A DNA stretch of 64,000 nucleotides. It comes from Zarea fungicola. Its lineage: Eukaryota; Ascomycota; Sordariomycetes; Hypocreales; Cordycipitaceae. The stretch covers positions 1-64,000 of the forward strand of contig FWCC01000318.1 of assembly GCA_900169235.1 (NCBI GenBank), read 5' to 3'. Positions 44,896 to 57,985 of the stretch are shown in pieces. Position 1 is the first letter of the stretch. Each line of letters begins with the position of its first letter. The notes under the pieces were generated by a model. That model searched no databases and was not told the origin of the DNA. It was given only the letters and a program-made list of their open reading frames with translations. The position numbers and the translations under genes were made by a program.

Positions 44896-45876
44896 CGAAC
44901 TGCAACTTTTACCCGAGTAGCCGGAAACGGGCTCTACTTCTGCCCGGTTCCTTGCTTAAATCACCACAATCACAATTCATCACGCCGACGAACCAAAAGA
45001 AAGCGATACGTGTACTTCAGTACTTTGTATCAGTGATAATAACAAGCATTCATTCCATTCAGAACCAAAGCTTTTGTGCAAGATAAGACAAATAAATACT
45101 TAAAACAACAACGTAAACGTCGACAACCCCCTCCCTGCGCACCAACTTTCTTCTTTGCATAATTTTTTTTTCGTTCACATCAAATCCACAAACCAGGTTT
45201 GACAAATTCGGAAAGCCGTAAGCAGTAAACAAGTGGTAAAAAAAGCAAAAGCATGAATGAGCCTCCCAAGTCACGAGAGTCGTGACGGATTACCGGGTCC
45301 CTTTTGTGGTCACATAAACCTCCATATCTCTCTATCGTGATCAAAAGTCTAATAAAAATTGCAGCGTATCAACTCCACCCCCGTCTATCCGTAGAGAATT
45401 GCGTTGTAAAACCAAACATCCGCCAGGACCCCCCCGGGCAAGGTCCCATGCGCACAGGTATCAGGCGTAACACGTGAGCAGGCAGCGTGTCCATGTTTCC
45501 CCTTCGGAGAGCGCGAAAAAATCAAGCCCAACCATGAGTCTCGGAAGACTAGAAATCAGTATCGCATAAAACCAGATGAAAATCAGAAACCAGAAACCAG
45601 AAACCTGGGGAAAAAGCAGTTCGCAACGCCTCCGAATGCATCCACCTCCACTGAGCCTCTTTAGAAACATAGAATTCCCAAGCCACACATTTGCATATTG
45701 CAAGGTTTTTTTTTTTGGATGTTTGTAATTGTTCCCTCGTGGTTTGGTCGTTGTGCGGTGTTCGTAGCTCGAGTCATCGCAGCAGTATCGAATAATGGTC
45801 GGTTCCAATCTTGATGAGACCCAACGAATAAGGCCAATCAACTGCAACAACAGCTCAAACCCAAATCCGAACTGCT
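44896..45876. other. Convergent 3' intergenic region
   Basis: Nearly 1 kb between the stop of the small membrane protein (+) and that of the C2H2 factor (-). A T-run lies at 45707-45716. The 129-codon minus frame at 45461-45850 is not protein-like; it probably belongs to the 3' untranslated region of the C2H2 gene. Confidence 0.5.
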
Positions 45877-47203
45877 TTAATTACGGTTCTGGGCGCCAGC
45901 GCCAGGAGGGAACATCTGAGCCCAGTCAAGGCTAGATTGAGGGGCGTTGGGGGGAGCACCATACATGGGCATACCATTTTGGCCAGGAGGGACATTGTAA
46001 CCGTGCATCGGCTGTCCATTCATAGAGTTGACATCGCCTCCATAAGGCTGATTGCCACCCATGACAGGAGGAGCCATGCCCCGGCGGTCGCTGTTGGCGG
46101 GGTTGTCCATGCGTCCCATGCTGGAGGAGCGCGACAGCTGGTGCTGGTCGGGCATACCGTTCATGCCGTCTTGAACAGGAACCATGCCGAACGGGTGAAC
46201 CATTCCGTCAGTGGGCATATTGTTCATCTGTCCCATCTGATCATCGGGCATGCCGGCAGCCTTTTGGGCTTGAGCATTCTTCTTTACGTGGGCCTGAGGG
46301 TGGGATAGGTGAGATGCTCCGGTGGGGTTTCCGCGGCGAATCGAGCACTTTTGGAAGTGACGCTTCAGAATATCACTACGGGAAAAGGTATCGCGGCAGA
46401 GAACACACATGTAGGGACGATCACCGGTGTCTAAGTAAAAGCGATTAGTATTGGGAAGAATCGTGGACATTTAATAACTTACGTCGCAGAAGGTGACGTT
46501 TCAAGTGCTTCGCATGCAGGTAAGTCTTGGTGCAATGAGGGCAAGGAAACTTGCCATCGGCATCCTTGACTGGGATAACGGTGTTCTTGGCGGCGCTGGT
46601 TCCAGCTGCAGGAGCTGCAGGGCGACCAGGAGCGCTGGGCAGAATGCCTCTTCGGCCTTGAGAACCAACAACGTGAGTAGGTTGCTCGGCTTCGCCCAGG
46701 ACGCCGTTCTGCTGCATCATAGGGCCAGGGCCGTAGGGAGACGAGACGCCGTTCGGGCCCATGAGACCACCGGGGGGCATCGGGCGCAGGACAGGAGGAC
46801 CACGTCCACCTGGAGGCGCGGGAGCGATGGGCTGAGGGTGCGACGGCGCGGTGGTAGCACTTTGCATCATGGGCTGCGAGGTGCCGTAGCCAGTGTGCGG
46901 CGGGTATGGATTCTGAGCCATCGAGTACATGCCGCCTCTGGCACCAGCCTGCGTGCTCTGGGGGTAGCTGGGAGGCAGGTTATGCGCAGAGTTGGGCGTG
47001 TTAGGCGTACCAGTGCGCGGGGTGTGCGGGTTGCTACCGTAGAGGGGCTGCATGCTCGTGGTGGAAGGCTGCAGAGGCGGCAGCGTCTGAGGCAGAGGAG
47101 AACCTGGCTGGCCGTGATGAGGCGAAAAAGACGCTGGCGACGGGTAGCTGTGAGGGTTGGAGGTACCGTTTATACCATTGGTGGGATAGGGAGAGTTATC
47201 CAT
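45877..47203 (-). CDS. C2H2 zinc-finger transcription factor (two fingers)
   Basis: Two exons, complement(45877..46430, 46483..47203), encode 424 residues. A Pro/Ser/Gln/Gly-rich N-terminal region (1-215), likely disordered and possibly activating, precedes two adjacent fingers. Finger 1 is FPCPHCTKTYLHAKHLKRH..H (Cys221, Cys224, His237, His241). Finger 2 is YMCVLCRDTFSRSDILKRHF..C (Cys249, Cys252, His265, Cys269), so it ends in cysteine, a C2HC form. A basic extension (SIRRGNPTGASHLSHPQAHVKK) follows, then a Met/Gly/Asn/Pro-rich tail. The intron falls inside the codon of the last zinc-binding histidine of finger 1 (C|GTAAGT...CTTAG|AC). Finger pairs of this sequence type are common in filamentous ascomycetes, often in developmental regulators; the exact orthologue is not assigned. 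Confidence 0.9.
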
Positions 47204-48100
47204 GCTATTGCGCGCAGAGACGCGTCGAAGGAGCTTTTATGGAGGTGGTTTTTGTGGTGGACGGTAGTCGGGTTCAAGGGAGAACGCGCGAGCGACTGCA
47301 AGCAGAAAACCGCGATTGCGTTTGATTGATGATTCAAATAGAATCAGGGACCAGACGCGACAGGCGAGGCGAGCTCAGAGTCGACGATTGCAAAAGAGAA
47401 GTCTGAGAGAGGATCTTGGGTTGTTTGGTTTCGATCTCCACGCGGTGATGGCAAGAGAAAAAAAAAAGCGGCGGCGTTCCAGAAGAAGTGGATGAGGCTC
47501 GTTGGAGGCACCTAGAGGTTGTGTTTTTGGAGGGTTCAGAGTGGAGAAGATGGGCCCCTTCGGTTTATGTACTCTGGTTTTTTTTTCCTTGCCCTTGGAC
47601 CGGGGGGGCGGCTACTGTACCTGGCCAGAGCAGACGAGTAGTAGCCGGCAGCAGCAAGAGAAAAAAAATTGGGAGCGGTAGGTATAGAGGGGGTGCGAGG
47701 CTCGTGAATGGCCGGGTGCGAAAAGGTGGGTGGGAAAGGTGGGTGGGAAAGGTGGGTGTGTAGGTGCCTTATGCCCAGCCCACAGGTAATGCATCTATGT
47801 TGTCTCCGGTTCACTGGTAGCGCTGCTGAGCACCAAAGCGGAGATTTATCACAGGGTGTGAAGCGCTGTACAGTAAGAAAATTTCAGGGCTACAATCCTC
47901 AATCGCGCACCGGAACCGTTGGGGGTGTTCATTGATTTTAGCGTGGAGGTGTGGCTTGAAGGTGGTGGCAAGTGGAGACCCACACCCCTGTTATGCACAC
48001 TGCCAGTTTTCGTTCGAGCCAGCCAAAGCAGCGCCGCAACCAGAATAGGGTTATGGGCGACATGTACCAGCAAAGTCTAGTACGTTTTTTTAGCACGCCT
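47204..48100. promoter_or_regulatory. Upstream region of the C2H2 gene
   Basis: Purine-rich on the plus strand near the gene (CT-rich leader in the transcript), with an A-run at 47458-47467 and a G-rich 13-bp tandem repeat at 47725-47757, about 0.5 kb before the start codon. The 278-codon plus-strand frame that reaches into this region is the antisense shadow of the C2H2 gene. Confidence 0.55.
47725..47757 (+). repeat. 13-bp G-rich tandem repeat, G-quadruplex pattern
   Basis: The unit GGTGGGTGGGAAA occurs twice exactly, followed by a third partial copy (GGTGGGT). Five GGG tracts lie within 30 nt, fulfilling a quadruplex pattern on the template strand of the C2H2 gene. Confidence 0.85.
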
Positions 48101-51100
48101 TGTATCACCGCCTACACTGCTATTGACTAATAAATTCAGTTGGTTGGCTCCTGGTAAGCAAAGAAGTCTAGTTGGTAAGTTAGAAACCAACCACCTTGTT
48201 TTGCTGTTCCGCCTAGACCTCCATCCGCAGCAAAAGTTCTTTGCGGTAGTCCTTTTGCAGCGAGCGAGTCGCGCGGCAGGGCTGGAGGGGCGACCAACAA
48301 TACAGAAATTGAGTTTGTCATGACGACGGAATTCGAAGGGAAAAAAAAGCATTGCCGTTAAAAGTAAATATCAAAAGAAGAACTTCTTTGCTAACTAAGC
48401 AAAAAGTCGATACCAATGCATTCGTATTCATCTCCGGGGATATGACCCGACTGAACCTCTCACTGGCTGCCAGGGGATACCTGTCGAAAAGAAGACGCGG
48501 CCAGTCTCTACGACAGTGTCAGTGATGGTAGTCTATTTGAGGGCGTGACGCGAGATAGCAGAAGGCTAGCACAGCTGCTCGCTTCGCCAAGTAATACGCA
48601 GTAAAGCAAGAAAAACAACGCGTTGTTTCGGGCACACCGCATAGTCGAGGTGAACGAGGGCGCCATGGATACCCTTGCTCAAGCCCAATACAGCGCCTTC
48701 AGCGCCACGCCTGATGCTGCTACAGGACAATCTACAGGGCAAATCGACAGGGTACAGGGGTAGCACACCCAGACCAGCGGATGAGCCCAACTTGTTAAAC
48801 TATGTACGACCAGTAAATTTAGTCTTCTCGTCAACATTCAAAGATTGCGTCAATCATGTTCCGGATTTCGGAAAGCGGGAATCTTTTTTTAATCAAGTTA
48901 GAATGGTCGTCTTACATTTTTGTAACTTATTACAGATAACAGATCATGAGCAGGCATGGTATTAGATCACGAGCACCTTGGTACCTCTACCTACATCGCA
49001 TTAACAATCTGCATCACCTATCTGCACCCCCCGTGTCTCTGGTCAGCGTCTAGACTCTGGTGGCAGCAAGATGCGAATGACATATCTCTTCTCGCACGGT
49101 GCCTTTTTGCCATCCACAGCCTTTTTGCCACTATTGGTTGCTGATGCAGCATTTTTTAGGCAACATATCTTTGCAAAACTCATGACACGTGTTTTTGTTA
49201 CTTGTTTAAGCATAGCCCTTTACATATCTCATTGGCTCAAAAACAAATTCAATTGCCGACGATTACTTGTCATTGTCCTAGCTGTAGAAATACGCGGGTA
49301 AAAAGGCAGCGCAGGCTTGCTGTTCTGCTGGACAGTAGACTTAACCACCCGTCACATCAGGACAGCCGCGGAAATATCTTCCGGCGGACCACCCACCTTA
49401 CTCATGTCTCACAGTGGACGACAAGTGCGGAATATGATTGCAAGAAAATCTACTGGCATGCCTCGACCCAAGCTATTGCCGACAACATCTCATTTCGAAC
49501 CCAAAAGCAGAAAGGGAAAAAAATTGCGAGGGTGTGGCAAGAATGGCAAGAAGTCTCTCGGCTCAGCCGGCACAAAACTACAAAGCATATATGGAAGTGG
49601 TCATCAATTTGAGAAATGTTAGTACTGACACACGCCCAGTCACGTAGACTCCCATGGTAAAGAAAAGTACGGAGTATAGGAAATTGATTCCTTCTGTTCA
49701 CGAGCAGGCCGGTCACTTTTCTCTTTTCAGGTCTGTCACGCGGCAGCGTCCAATATGTAGGTATGTATATACACAGCTTATGGGAGGGGCCAGTTTTTTG
49801 CTGAATGAGGCCAAGAGCTTGGGGCTTTTCTACAGGGGGCCGTTGGGGGTCTTCAGTGGCTTGACAGGGAACCAGTTCGCCGCATGTTGGATTTGGTGGG
49901 GACCTTCCAGTAAATGCAGATGTTACAGCGCTGTGTTTGCCTGTATTTGGTACTCCGTAATCGTCCGTCCTCCAGCGCCTTGTAGGCGGAGCCTCCGCCG
50001 CGAACTGGCGGGTTCCGGGTAGTCGGAGCAGTGGGCTCCCTACGCCATTTGCCGGACAAAAGCACCCCATAAACGAAGCGGACGAGCAACCAAAAAAAAA
50101 AAGCCACCCTGCACAAAACAGCCGCGGCCTGCGGGGCTTCCGTACTGAAACTGCTCAGTAAGGCATTGGAAAGTGGTTGTTGTTTCATTGTTTTCTGATT
50201 GGGTCACTGGTTACTACTGAGTACCTTCATTAATGTTGACAAGGGGGTTGGCCATATCCCTTCGACGAGGGGGGGGTGGGGGAGGAGTCGTTCCGTGTCT
50301 GGCCTAGCAAGTCGATGTTCCGCATAGTTGGCTGGGTCTTCCAAGCTGAGCAGTAGTGTCGTGGTGGACTATGAAATCTTTATTCAGCGGGGGTCCAACA
50401 GACGGTTCATGAGGCGGACGCTGTCGGCTCACGGCCTTGGAGGCTCTCAGCTTTGCCATGACGAGGCGAAAAGAGGAGGCGCATTTCACATTATATTTAA
50501 TTGGCGACACCAACCACATTTTACAGGCAGTAGTTAGAGCGAGATCAGCTGAGTCTCTCCATGCCTTGAAGGGATGAGGGTAATTTTACGACACAGCCGA
50601 GAAAGTTGTCAACGTCCCGGCCGGTAGCCAAAGAGTCCATTACCTCATCGATAAGCACCAGAGCCAATGACGGCAGGCAGGACCGAGAGGCCGACGACGT
50701 TGGCAAGCCAGGCCAACGGAGCAGCCAGCCAGCCTCTCTAATATCTGGCACTGCTTGGCTGCTGGGGTTGTTCCATTGTTTCCTCCGAGTCCGTGTACTA
50801 AATAGCGTTGTTGGGGGGTTTTCTTTTTTTTTTTTTTGGGACGACTTCTGGATTTGGACAATGGAGGGCGACGATTGAACAAGGCTCGAGGTTCGTTCAA
50901 CTCGGGCTGTTGTTGGCGCCCACTACAGCGCTGGTAGTTATGTGATAGATCGCTTCTTGCCAAGGGCATAGCTACTGGCCGGCAAAGAAGAAAGAAAAAA
51001 GGGAAAGCTAGCCCAACCCCTCCGAAAAAAACTGCCAAAAAAGGGCGCTGACGAGCCACTAGCGCCTCTAGAATTCCATAAGATCTGACATCAAGCACAA

Positions 51101-54100
51101 TCCACCAATGCCGCGTAGGGTAAATGCACAGAGGGCGCGCGCAGGGGCAAGGGACTCGTGACTAGGTATGCAGGTTACCACGAAGACTGGTTACAGCGAA
51201 TCTCTTTGCTTCTGTAGGGCCACGATGAGGGTGAACAGCAGCGTTGTTTGCCGCTAATTTCTTTTTTGGCTTCCGGAATCGAAAGTTACAGTCGGTGTGT
51301 GTCTCTCTACAGGTTGTCTTACGGCCGTGGCCGTGTGCCATTGTGCCAAGGACTGCCCTTCGTTGCACATCTCACGTTGCAGCGCTATTAATGCGGTTTA
51401 GCATTTTCTATTTCTTGGCGCCCGGCATCAAAACGGCCTCATACAATGGCGAAATACTATTTCGGCGTGACCGTTTCCTGGCGGACACGGACAGTGGAAA
51501 GGCAATTCACACAGGTATCGGTAGTTCCTTGGGTGGTAAAGTCAACGAAACTGATTTATTTCCAAGCACCAAGACATGCATGTACACGTTGGGTCTGCTG
51601 GCCATGCAGAGATCACTCTGTGTAATCTTGCTTGTTCTTGTTACATCCGAAGTTGTCATCTCGCTGCCTGGGTGTCGAGACTATTGATGGTGGCGGAGAC
51701 ACGTCTAAACCCTGTGAATTAGAGCCGGGAATGAGGCAAAAGAAAAAAGACCTTGCCCATCGCATGAACATTACTCTGCACAGGATACGGTATTACTAGG
51801 ATTGCTGTTATTACGATGCCGGGATTTCATGTTAGATTGCTCCGAACAGCATGGTCAGTCATTGGGCGTATCTAGCTCCAAAAACAACCATGTCGTTAAC
51901 ATCGGCGTGCCTTTCCCCATCCAGATTTCGAAACCAGCTCCGTAAACCCACCATGTCACTTTCAAAGGCCCATTTGCCGGCAACGATGCCGGGTTTGTGT
52001 CTGTGGCGCTAGTTTATGAGCTAACGCAATTTGAATATTCGGAGGGGGCGACTCGCAGCTCGCCCTCGCGCTCTGTCCGCTGGGTTTCCTGTCAGGGTCA
52101 GTGTCCAGGATGGGGGTCGCCATCGCAAAGCAAATAAACCGAAAAGAATGACCGAAGGACAGCAAACTGGGCAACAAGCGATTTGAAACTCAGCCATGGC
52201 TGCAACTGGCGCTGAGTGTGCTTGCGAGGGCTGAAGTGGTTTCAAGGATGAGCTGGCTTGTTTGCAACAAAGGGCAAGCCTCGTTTACTTAAACCAGAAC
52301 AAGGAGGACGTTGAGGTGGCAGTAGATGATTTTTGTTGTTCGGCATGAGATTGTGTGTTCAGTTTTTCGGTTCCAGCCATGTTTTCTCATCTCAAGTGCT
52401 TGAGTTCAGGTGACAGAAATAGAGGGAGTGGATACGAAAGAACATCCCTCCCAAAACACCACCACATTTGTTCATCAGTCCGGGACGTTGGGCTTCGACA
52501 GGTGATCCAGAAGCTCTGGAGCATCCGGAAAGCACCAGTCCAGGGCCAGTGGACCCAATACAACCAGATTCGCCCCTACCAGTCCACTAAACCGATGCGC
52601 TGGAGGAGGTCTGGGTCCCCCCAACCCCCTAACAAACGCCTCGCCTTTAACCTGTTGTGCGGCTCTGCGTGGGCAACTGAATCCACAGTCAACATCAGGT
52701 CCTTGGAGGGGTCTCGTTTGGTGGCAAAATCTGTGCCGCTATCAGACACGGCATGATAGCCATCAAGCAGGAGCAGAAGGCAAGCAGGATTAGTTTGACC
52801 GCGAGCATATTGCTGTTTGTTCGTTTCGCTGTTTGCATCGGGCAACGCCCGAGAGACAAGGGTGCTCGGCCAAACGGAGACGGAAGGTGCAAAACCATAG
52901 CTGAAATAGCAATTTAGCCGGCGGGATAATGCGCGCAGCGTGCACACACAACACATTACGTTGGCACACACCACTTCACAAAGCTGGCGATGCAGAATAT
53001 GCCTTTTGACTAGTTTTGGCAATTTTCCTCCGTGTTCTTCGATGACGATTCATTTGCGGTTTGGGCATGACCGTATTGACTCGTAAACGATAACAGATTG
53101 AATAAAGCCACGCAGAGGGAGCAGTGCCGGGTTTAACGGAGCCCCGCGGACCATATAAACTGCCGAGACTGCCACGATTATGATGCCTTTGGTTGAACCT
53201 GTTCCCCTGGCCTTTGCTGGACCGAAGAGGGTAGGCCTTGTGCCGAATTCAGCCCCGACAAAGCGGGCGTCCCAGACTGGCGGCGACACATATATCCCAG
53301 GCATGTGTATTATTATATGCATGGCTAACTTTATCAATTTGCAACAGACGGTGAGCCAGGTTCTTGAATGAAAACTCTTTGTCAAAGTTTGGGTGTGGTG
53401 TAAATTACTTCACTACATCGTGTAAAAAGTCTTTTTGATAGGCGTCCTTTGTACTGGAATACTTTTGCTGCAGGTTTGCGCCTTGTACCGCTGACGTTGC
53501 ATTCCTGCCTGCAAAGTTCTTCTGCTCCTGCCACACCTCTCCGTCCCGAGTTTTCCCCGATACGTCTGGTTTGGTCGTCGCCCAATCACAGGGCACGCGT
53601 GGTGTGTTAGAGACCTCACCGCTCCAAAACAGAGTTTTAGGTCTGGGCATCTGTTTCATTTTAAGCTAGTTTTCTTTTCGAAGATCTTGTGACAATTAAT
53701 TTTTGCTGCCGTTGTTGTATATTAACTGCCCCCCAATAAGCCCTTACACGACAGCCGTGCAGCGAGGGTGGTGTGGCGTGCATACTGCTATGTAGCTCGT
53801 GGTATGTACAGTATACAAGGTGTACACAAGTATTGCAGGTACTCTTCTGTGCGGCCCTGTCGTGCAAGGTGCGTTGTCTGTCACGCCACAGAGGTGCCGG
53901 CCGCAACATGAGTCAATACCAGAACAGCACCTATTTTCTTTTATTTTCCTTTTACCACTTTGGACTCGAGCGAAAAAGGAATCTGCAAGAAACCAAAATG
54001 ACAGATTTCACATTTGCATCTCGTACTCGTAACCCTGCTTGAGCAAGTAATTCTGGCTTTTGGTTTCTTTTTTTTTCTTTTTCTTTTTTAAAAAAAAATC

Positions 54101-55200
54101 CATACCACCGCAACTGACTAATGGCATTTCAAGCAGGGGGTGCGTTACGGAAGGAAATCGCACCACCCGCTAGGACAGAATAGGTATCTCATATCCGCTT
54201 GCACTTTTTGAAGTCGGAAATAGTTCTGTTTGGTCAGAAGAGTCTCTAATAACCCTCTCTCGCTCTATCCCACGTTCCTTCCCCGTTTGCGACTCAGTCT
54301 TCATTTTGAAGGTTTACTGGGGCGAGGGTGTGAAAATTAGGAATACTATCTGTTTCGTTGCCGAAACAGGCAGCAGTATTGTTTTTTTTCCCTGATAGTG
54401 TACAAATATCTAGCGAAACAACCGAGTTAATAATGGCAGCCGTCTTTTTGAATGACGGTACGCAAAGTGGCGTTTTTGTACCACGCACACCAAATGCACG
54501 TATGTAATGCACAAGCCATGCTCCCAGTTCGCCGAACTAAGCCAGCGTCAACGGCGCATTTGCTGGCCGGCCATCGGAGCAGCGCCGTAGAAGACGTGGC
54601 GATAGGACTGGTGTTGGCCAAATCGTGATGTGCTGAATTTTCTGATCTCCTTCCTTCTTCCCTGTGAATACTAGTAAATAACTCTGTGGTAGTCATATTC
54701 TGCTATCAGCCCTGGCCATTAATTGTGTCAATGATGGTATTAAATTATAATAATAAAAAAGGTTTGACAGTTTAGTATGTTTGGCCGCACAGGGGTAATC
54801 AATGTTCTCGCCCACATCCCTTCTCATTCATATTGCTGGAAAACAACCTCTTATTAATAAACCAACTAAGCCAACACCTACCAGTATGCCACTGGTCGCA
54901 GAAACAAACACCCCCATGAAAATTGTGCTTGAGCCCCGGAACTGCCCGAAGTGGGATACCGGATTGTGGGAAAGGAGGCTGTGCAACTCCCAGCATGTAC
55001 GTCACATCACAAATTATCATCCTCGTGTCTTTTTCAGCTCAAGTTTCGGTCTTTTGTCTCCGGCCCTTTTCTGGCCCTGCAGTTGCTAATAACAGTTGCC
55101 TACAGGTTAATTAATGTTTTAAATATATTTAATGAATGAAATGTCGCGTTTTCGGTGGCTAGCGCGAAGCGTAACAATTACCCCAATCAGCTCGGGCAAG
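48101..55200. other. Gene desert, first part
   Basis: No convincing protein gene. Frames of up to 206 codons (49450-50070, minus) lack family resemblance, codon bias and splice logic. TACGGAGTA occurs at 49668-49676 and its reverse complement at 49951-49959. Poly-T and poly-A tracts occur near 50826-50837 and 54067-54098. Base composition is moderate, not the extreme AT richness of mutated transposons. No tRNA-like cloverleaf was recognised by eye. Confidence 0.5.
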
Positions 55201-57965
55201 ACCCAAATTCACCAGGGTCATATATTTAATTACTCCGCCGTAGTGCAGAATCGGAATGGTTTGGGTCATTCTTTGATGAACTGAGAAGCGCCATGTCTCT
55301 GTCCATTATTCCTCTTTTTTGACTTGACAGTCTCATTTGCTCATTTCGAATTACCAGCTGGAGATGCTTTGTTGTTTTTGTTATTGTTGTTGTTGGCGCG
55401 TCCGTTCTAGCAATGTTGAGAAGTATTCGGTACCGGAATGGCGCGCTGATGCTCTCCATGCCTTATCGTTGTAAATTGAAAAAGAAAGGATAAACTTATC
55501 CTTAGTGCCTTAGATGGGCATTCTTTGGCGCCAGTATGTACCACATCTTCTCAATGGATTCGAAACCCTTGGCAGCAGCAACATGGTGCCTGACAGAATG
55601 CGGGCCTGACGAGAGGGTGTCGAGTGGAGAGAGTGGCCACATACAAAGGAAGGTTCACCGTTCCGAATGCTCCATTCGCCCCGTTGTACAAGATCCGTCC
55701 ATAAGTTGCCCTTGTCCCCTGTCCCCTGTGTCCCGTGTATTTACAGTACAAGGGCTGTTATATGTGCGCCTCTAAAAGGTGTGCTACGTACGAGTACTGC
55801 GGACCTGTACGTCGCTTGCCCATCTGCTTTCGTCTGGGCTGTGGATAGGCACCAGTGTTAAGATGGCGTTGCAACGTTGGCTGGATTCAAGATCTACTTA
55901 TGGAACCTTGTGCAGGGCGAGATTCAAAATAAGATATGGACTAGTTTAACAATCCAGAAGCGCTGGACTTAGACGCAATGCAGCTCTAGAGTCAATTTTG
56001 AGGTTCACAACTACTTTTATTTCTCACCGAGTACAAGTACATCCCTCGACAGAGCTTTTGCCGTCAATTCTCCGCAGCAGTTCCATCGGAATGACGTTAA
56101 AAACAATAAAATAATACAATAAAATTAAAAAAAAAATAACAACCCTACGGTCACACAGGCTGGCAAGGCTTTTCATTAGCTTGGCCGTGGAAATGAAGAG
56201 TTTTTTTCGTCCATGCAAAGGATGACGCCACGAGTTATACCTGGAGGAGCGAGTGAAAATGGCTCGGCGTTTAGACATGAAGCATCGGTCTTTCTCTCGG
56301 TCGAGATCCGACCTTTGCACCTAAACACACGCCCTTTGCGACAGCGCAGTACCTAATTTTGGCCCTGCTCACCCAACATGCACAAGTTGAAAAGTACCTT
56401 CTATTATCGGCAAAAATGGCTGGCTGAAGAGGAATAGATTTCAGTTCTAGGCAAGCTCAAAAGTCTCTGGGCGTTGGTTCGTCTTTACTAGTTACATATC
56501 ACGCCCCTCAAACGGGTACCCCATCCTTGTCTCGTCTTACTAGCCCTGTCTGTCTTACAGACAAAAACAAGATTCAAAGACGAGGGAACTAAATATCTCT
56601 GGCAAGGCGCCGATTCGCACGCTTAAAAACCCCCGACGCTTGCTTTTCAATTCTACATATGTAAATATATCCACTGTAAACTTTGGCGCTATTAGCACAG
56701 AGCGTGGCTAGAAATCCTGACGCAAGAGTTTGGTATAAAAATTAAAATTAAAAAACGCCGAGCCGCGGGATAACACCGATAAGATGGCAGCACGTGGTTA
56801 TGGTGCATTGTGAGAGAACTCTAGAGGCAAGGTGCCTATTGAATGACAGTCAGAGAACTGTTGATTTTCAATTCACCTCAAAACACGGCGCCATTGCAGT
56901 GGCTTGGTAATAATACCAGTAATGAGGTGCATGCATTAAGATCATGCTTCCGCCGCGGAGTTCATTCCAGGTAGCCTCTTGGCGCGTATTATGTATATCC
57001 TTGATGTCAACTTCCACCTCCCCAATGTTTATTCCTGGAATGCCGTGATTATTAAACAACCCAACGATCGATTTTTCATTCGTTTCAGACGACAAGACCA
57101 GTCACTTATAGATTAGAGCACGGCCAACAAAATTACGTGAAATAGCTGTGAAATATGACAGAGACGGAGTATTAGGAATCTTATCCAGGTACTTCGTACT
57201 CCTTTTTTTGGGGCTCTTCACCGAAAGAAACATAGCACTAACCTACCACGCTGTCACTCATACGAGTGTGCGGCTTGGCGTAACAGCCAGTGCTCGCTCA
57301 CAGTTCTGGCTAAGTTAATAAGCTTGCTCCAGCTATGGACATGTCGTATCTGGATTGAAATAGTCAATGACATGCATGTACCTTGTTAGCGGCGTTTGCC
57401 TAGAAGCCCAGCAACATCTCTCTGATTGCTTTCAGTGCTGCTATTAACTGATGAGTTTTTATTTTGAGGCTAGCTTTTTCTGCTTTTCTTCCTTTGCATC
57501 TTTGCTATAAAAAAAAAAAGTATTCGCTCTTCCTTTACTCACCGCCTATCACCATCTTAAAATGATGGTTCCTTCTTCGGAAATATGCCTGCCGTAACGG
57601 CAGTTCCGAGCAGTACAGAGGCGTATGTACATCACTCACTCCCCCCACCCCGGCGACAACAAACCTATCGAAGACACGCACACCACACCAACAAGCGTGC
57701 AGCTTGGTACGAATTTCAGACAGTACTGTGCAGGGTGCTAATATTGTGCCGCCTCGACGCACTAGGCTGGATTATCATGGCAACGGCAAATCAAACAGAA
57801 TGATTATGTACAGCGTATGTTTGGCAGATCTAATCAACCCCTACTCTTGTCAACAACTAGCTGCTTGCTTCGCCATTCTCTTTATTTCCTTCTAACTTGA
57901 TTATCTTAAGGGGCACCCTCGGCCCATATTCAATCATCCATTCTCGCAAAATGAAGTTTGCTTTT

Positions 57966-57985
57966 AAAAAAAAAAAAAAAAAAAA
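57966..57985 (+). repeat. Poly-A tract, 20 nt
   Basis: Uninterrupted run of 20 adenines within the gene desert. Confidence 0.95.

Noticed and set aside
46493..47329. 278-codon plus-strand frame
   Set aside because: Antisense shadow of the C2H2 gene; extremely Arg-rich as expected from the reverse of Pro/Gly/Gln-rich coding.
49450..50070. 206-codon minus-strand frame in the gene desert
   Set aside because: Random-looking composition, no family resemblance and no supporting splice structure; long frames of this size occur by chance in 16 kb.
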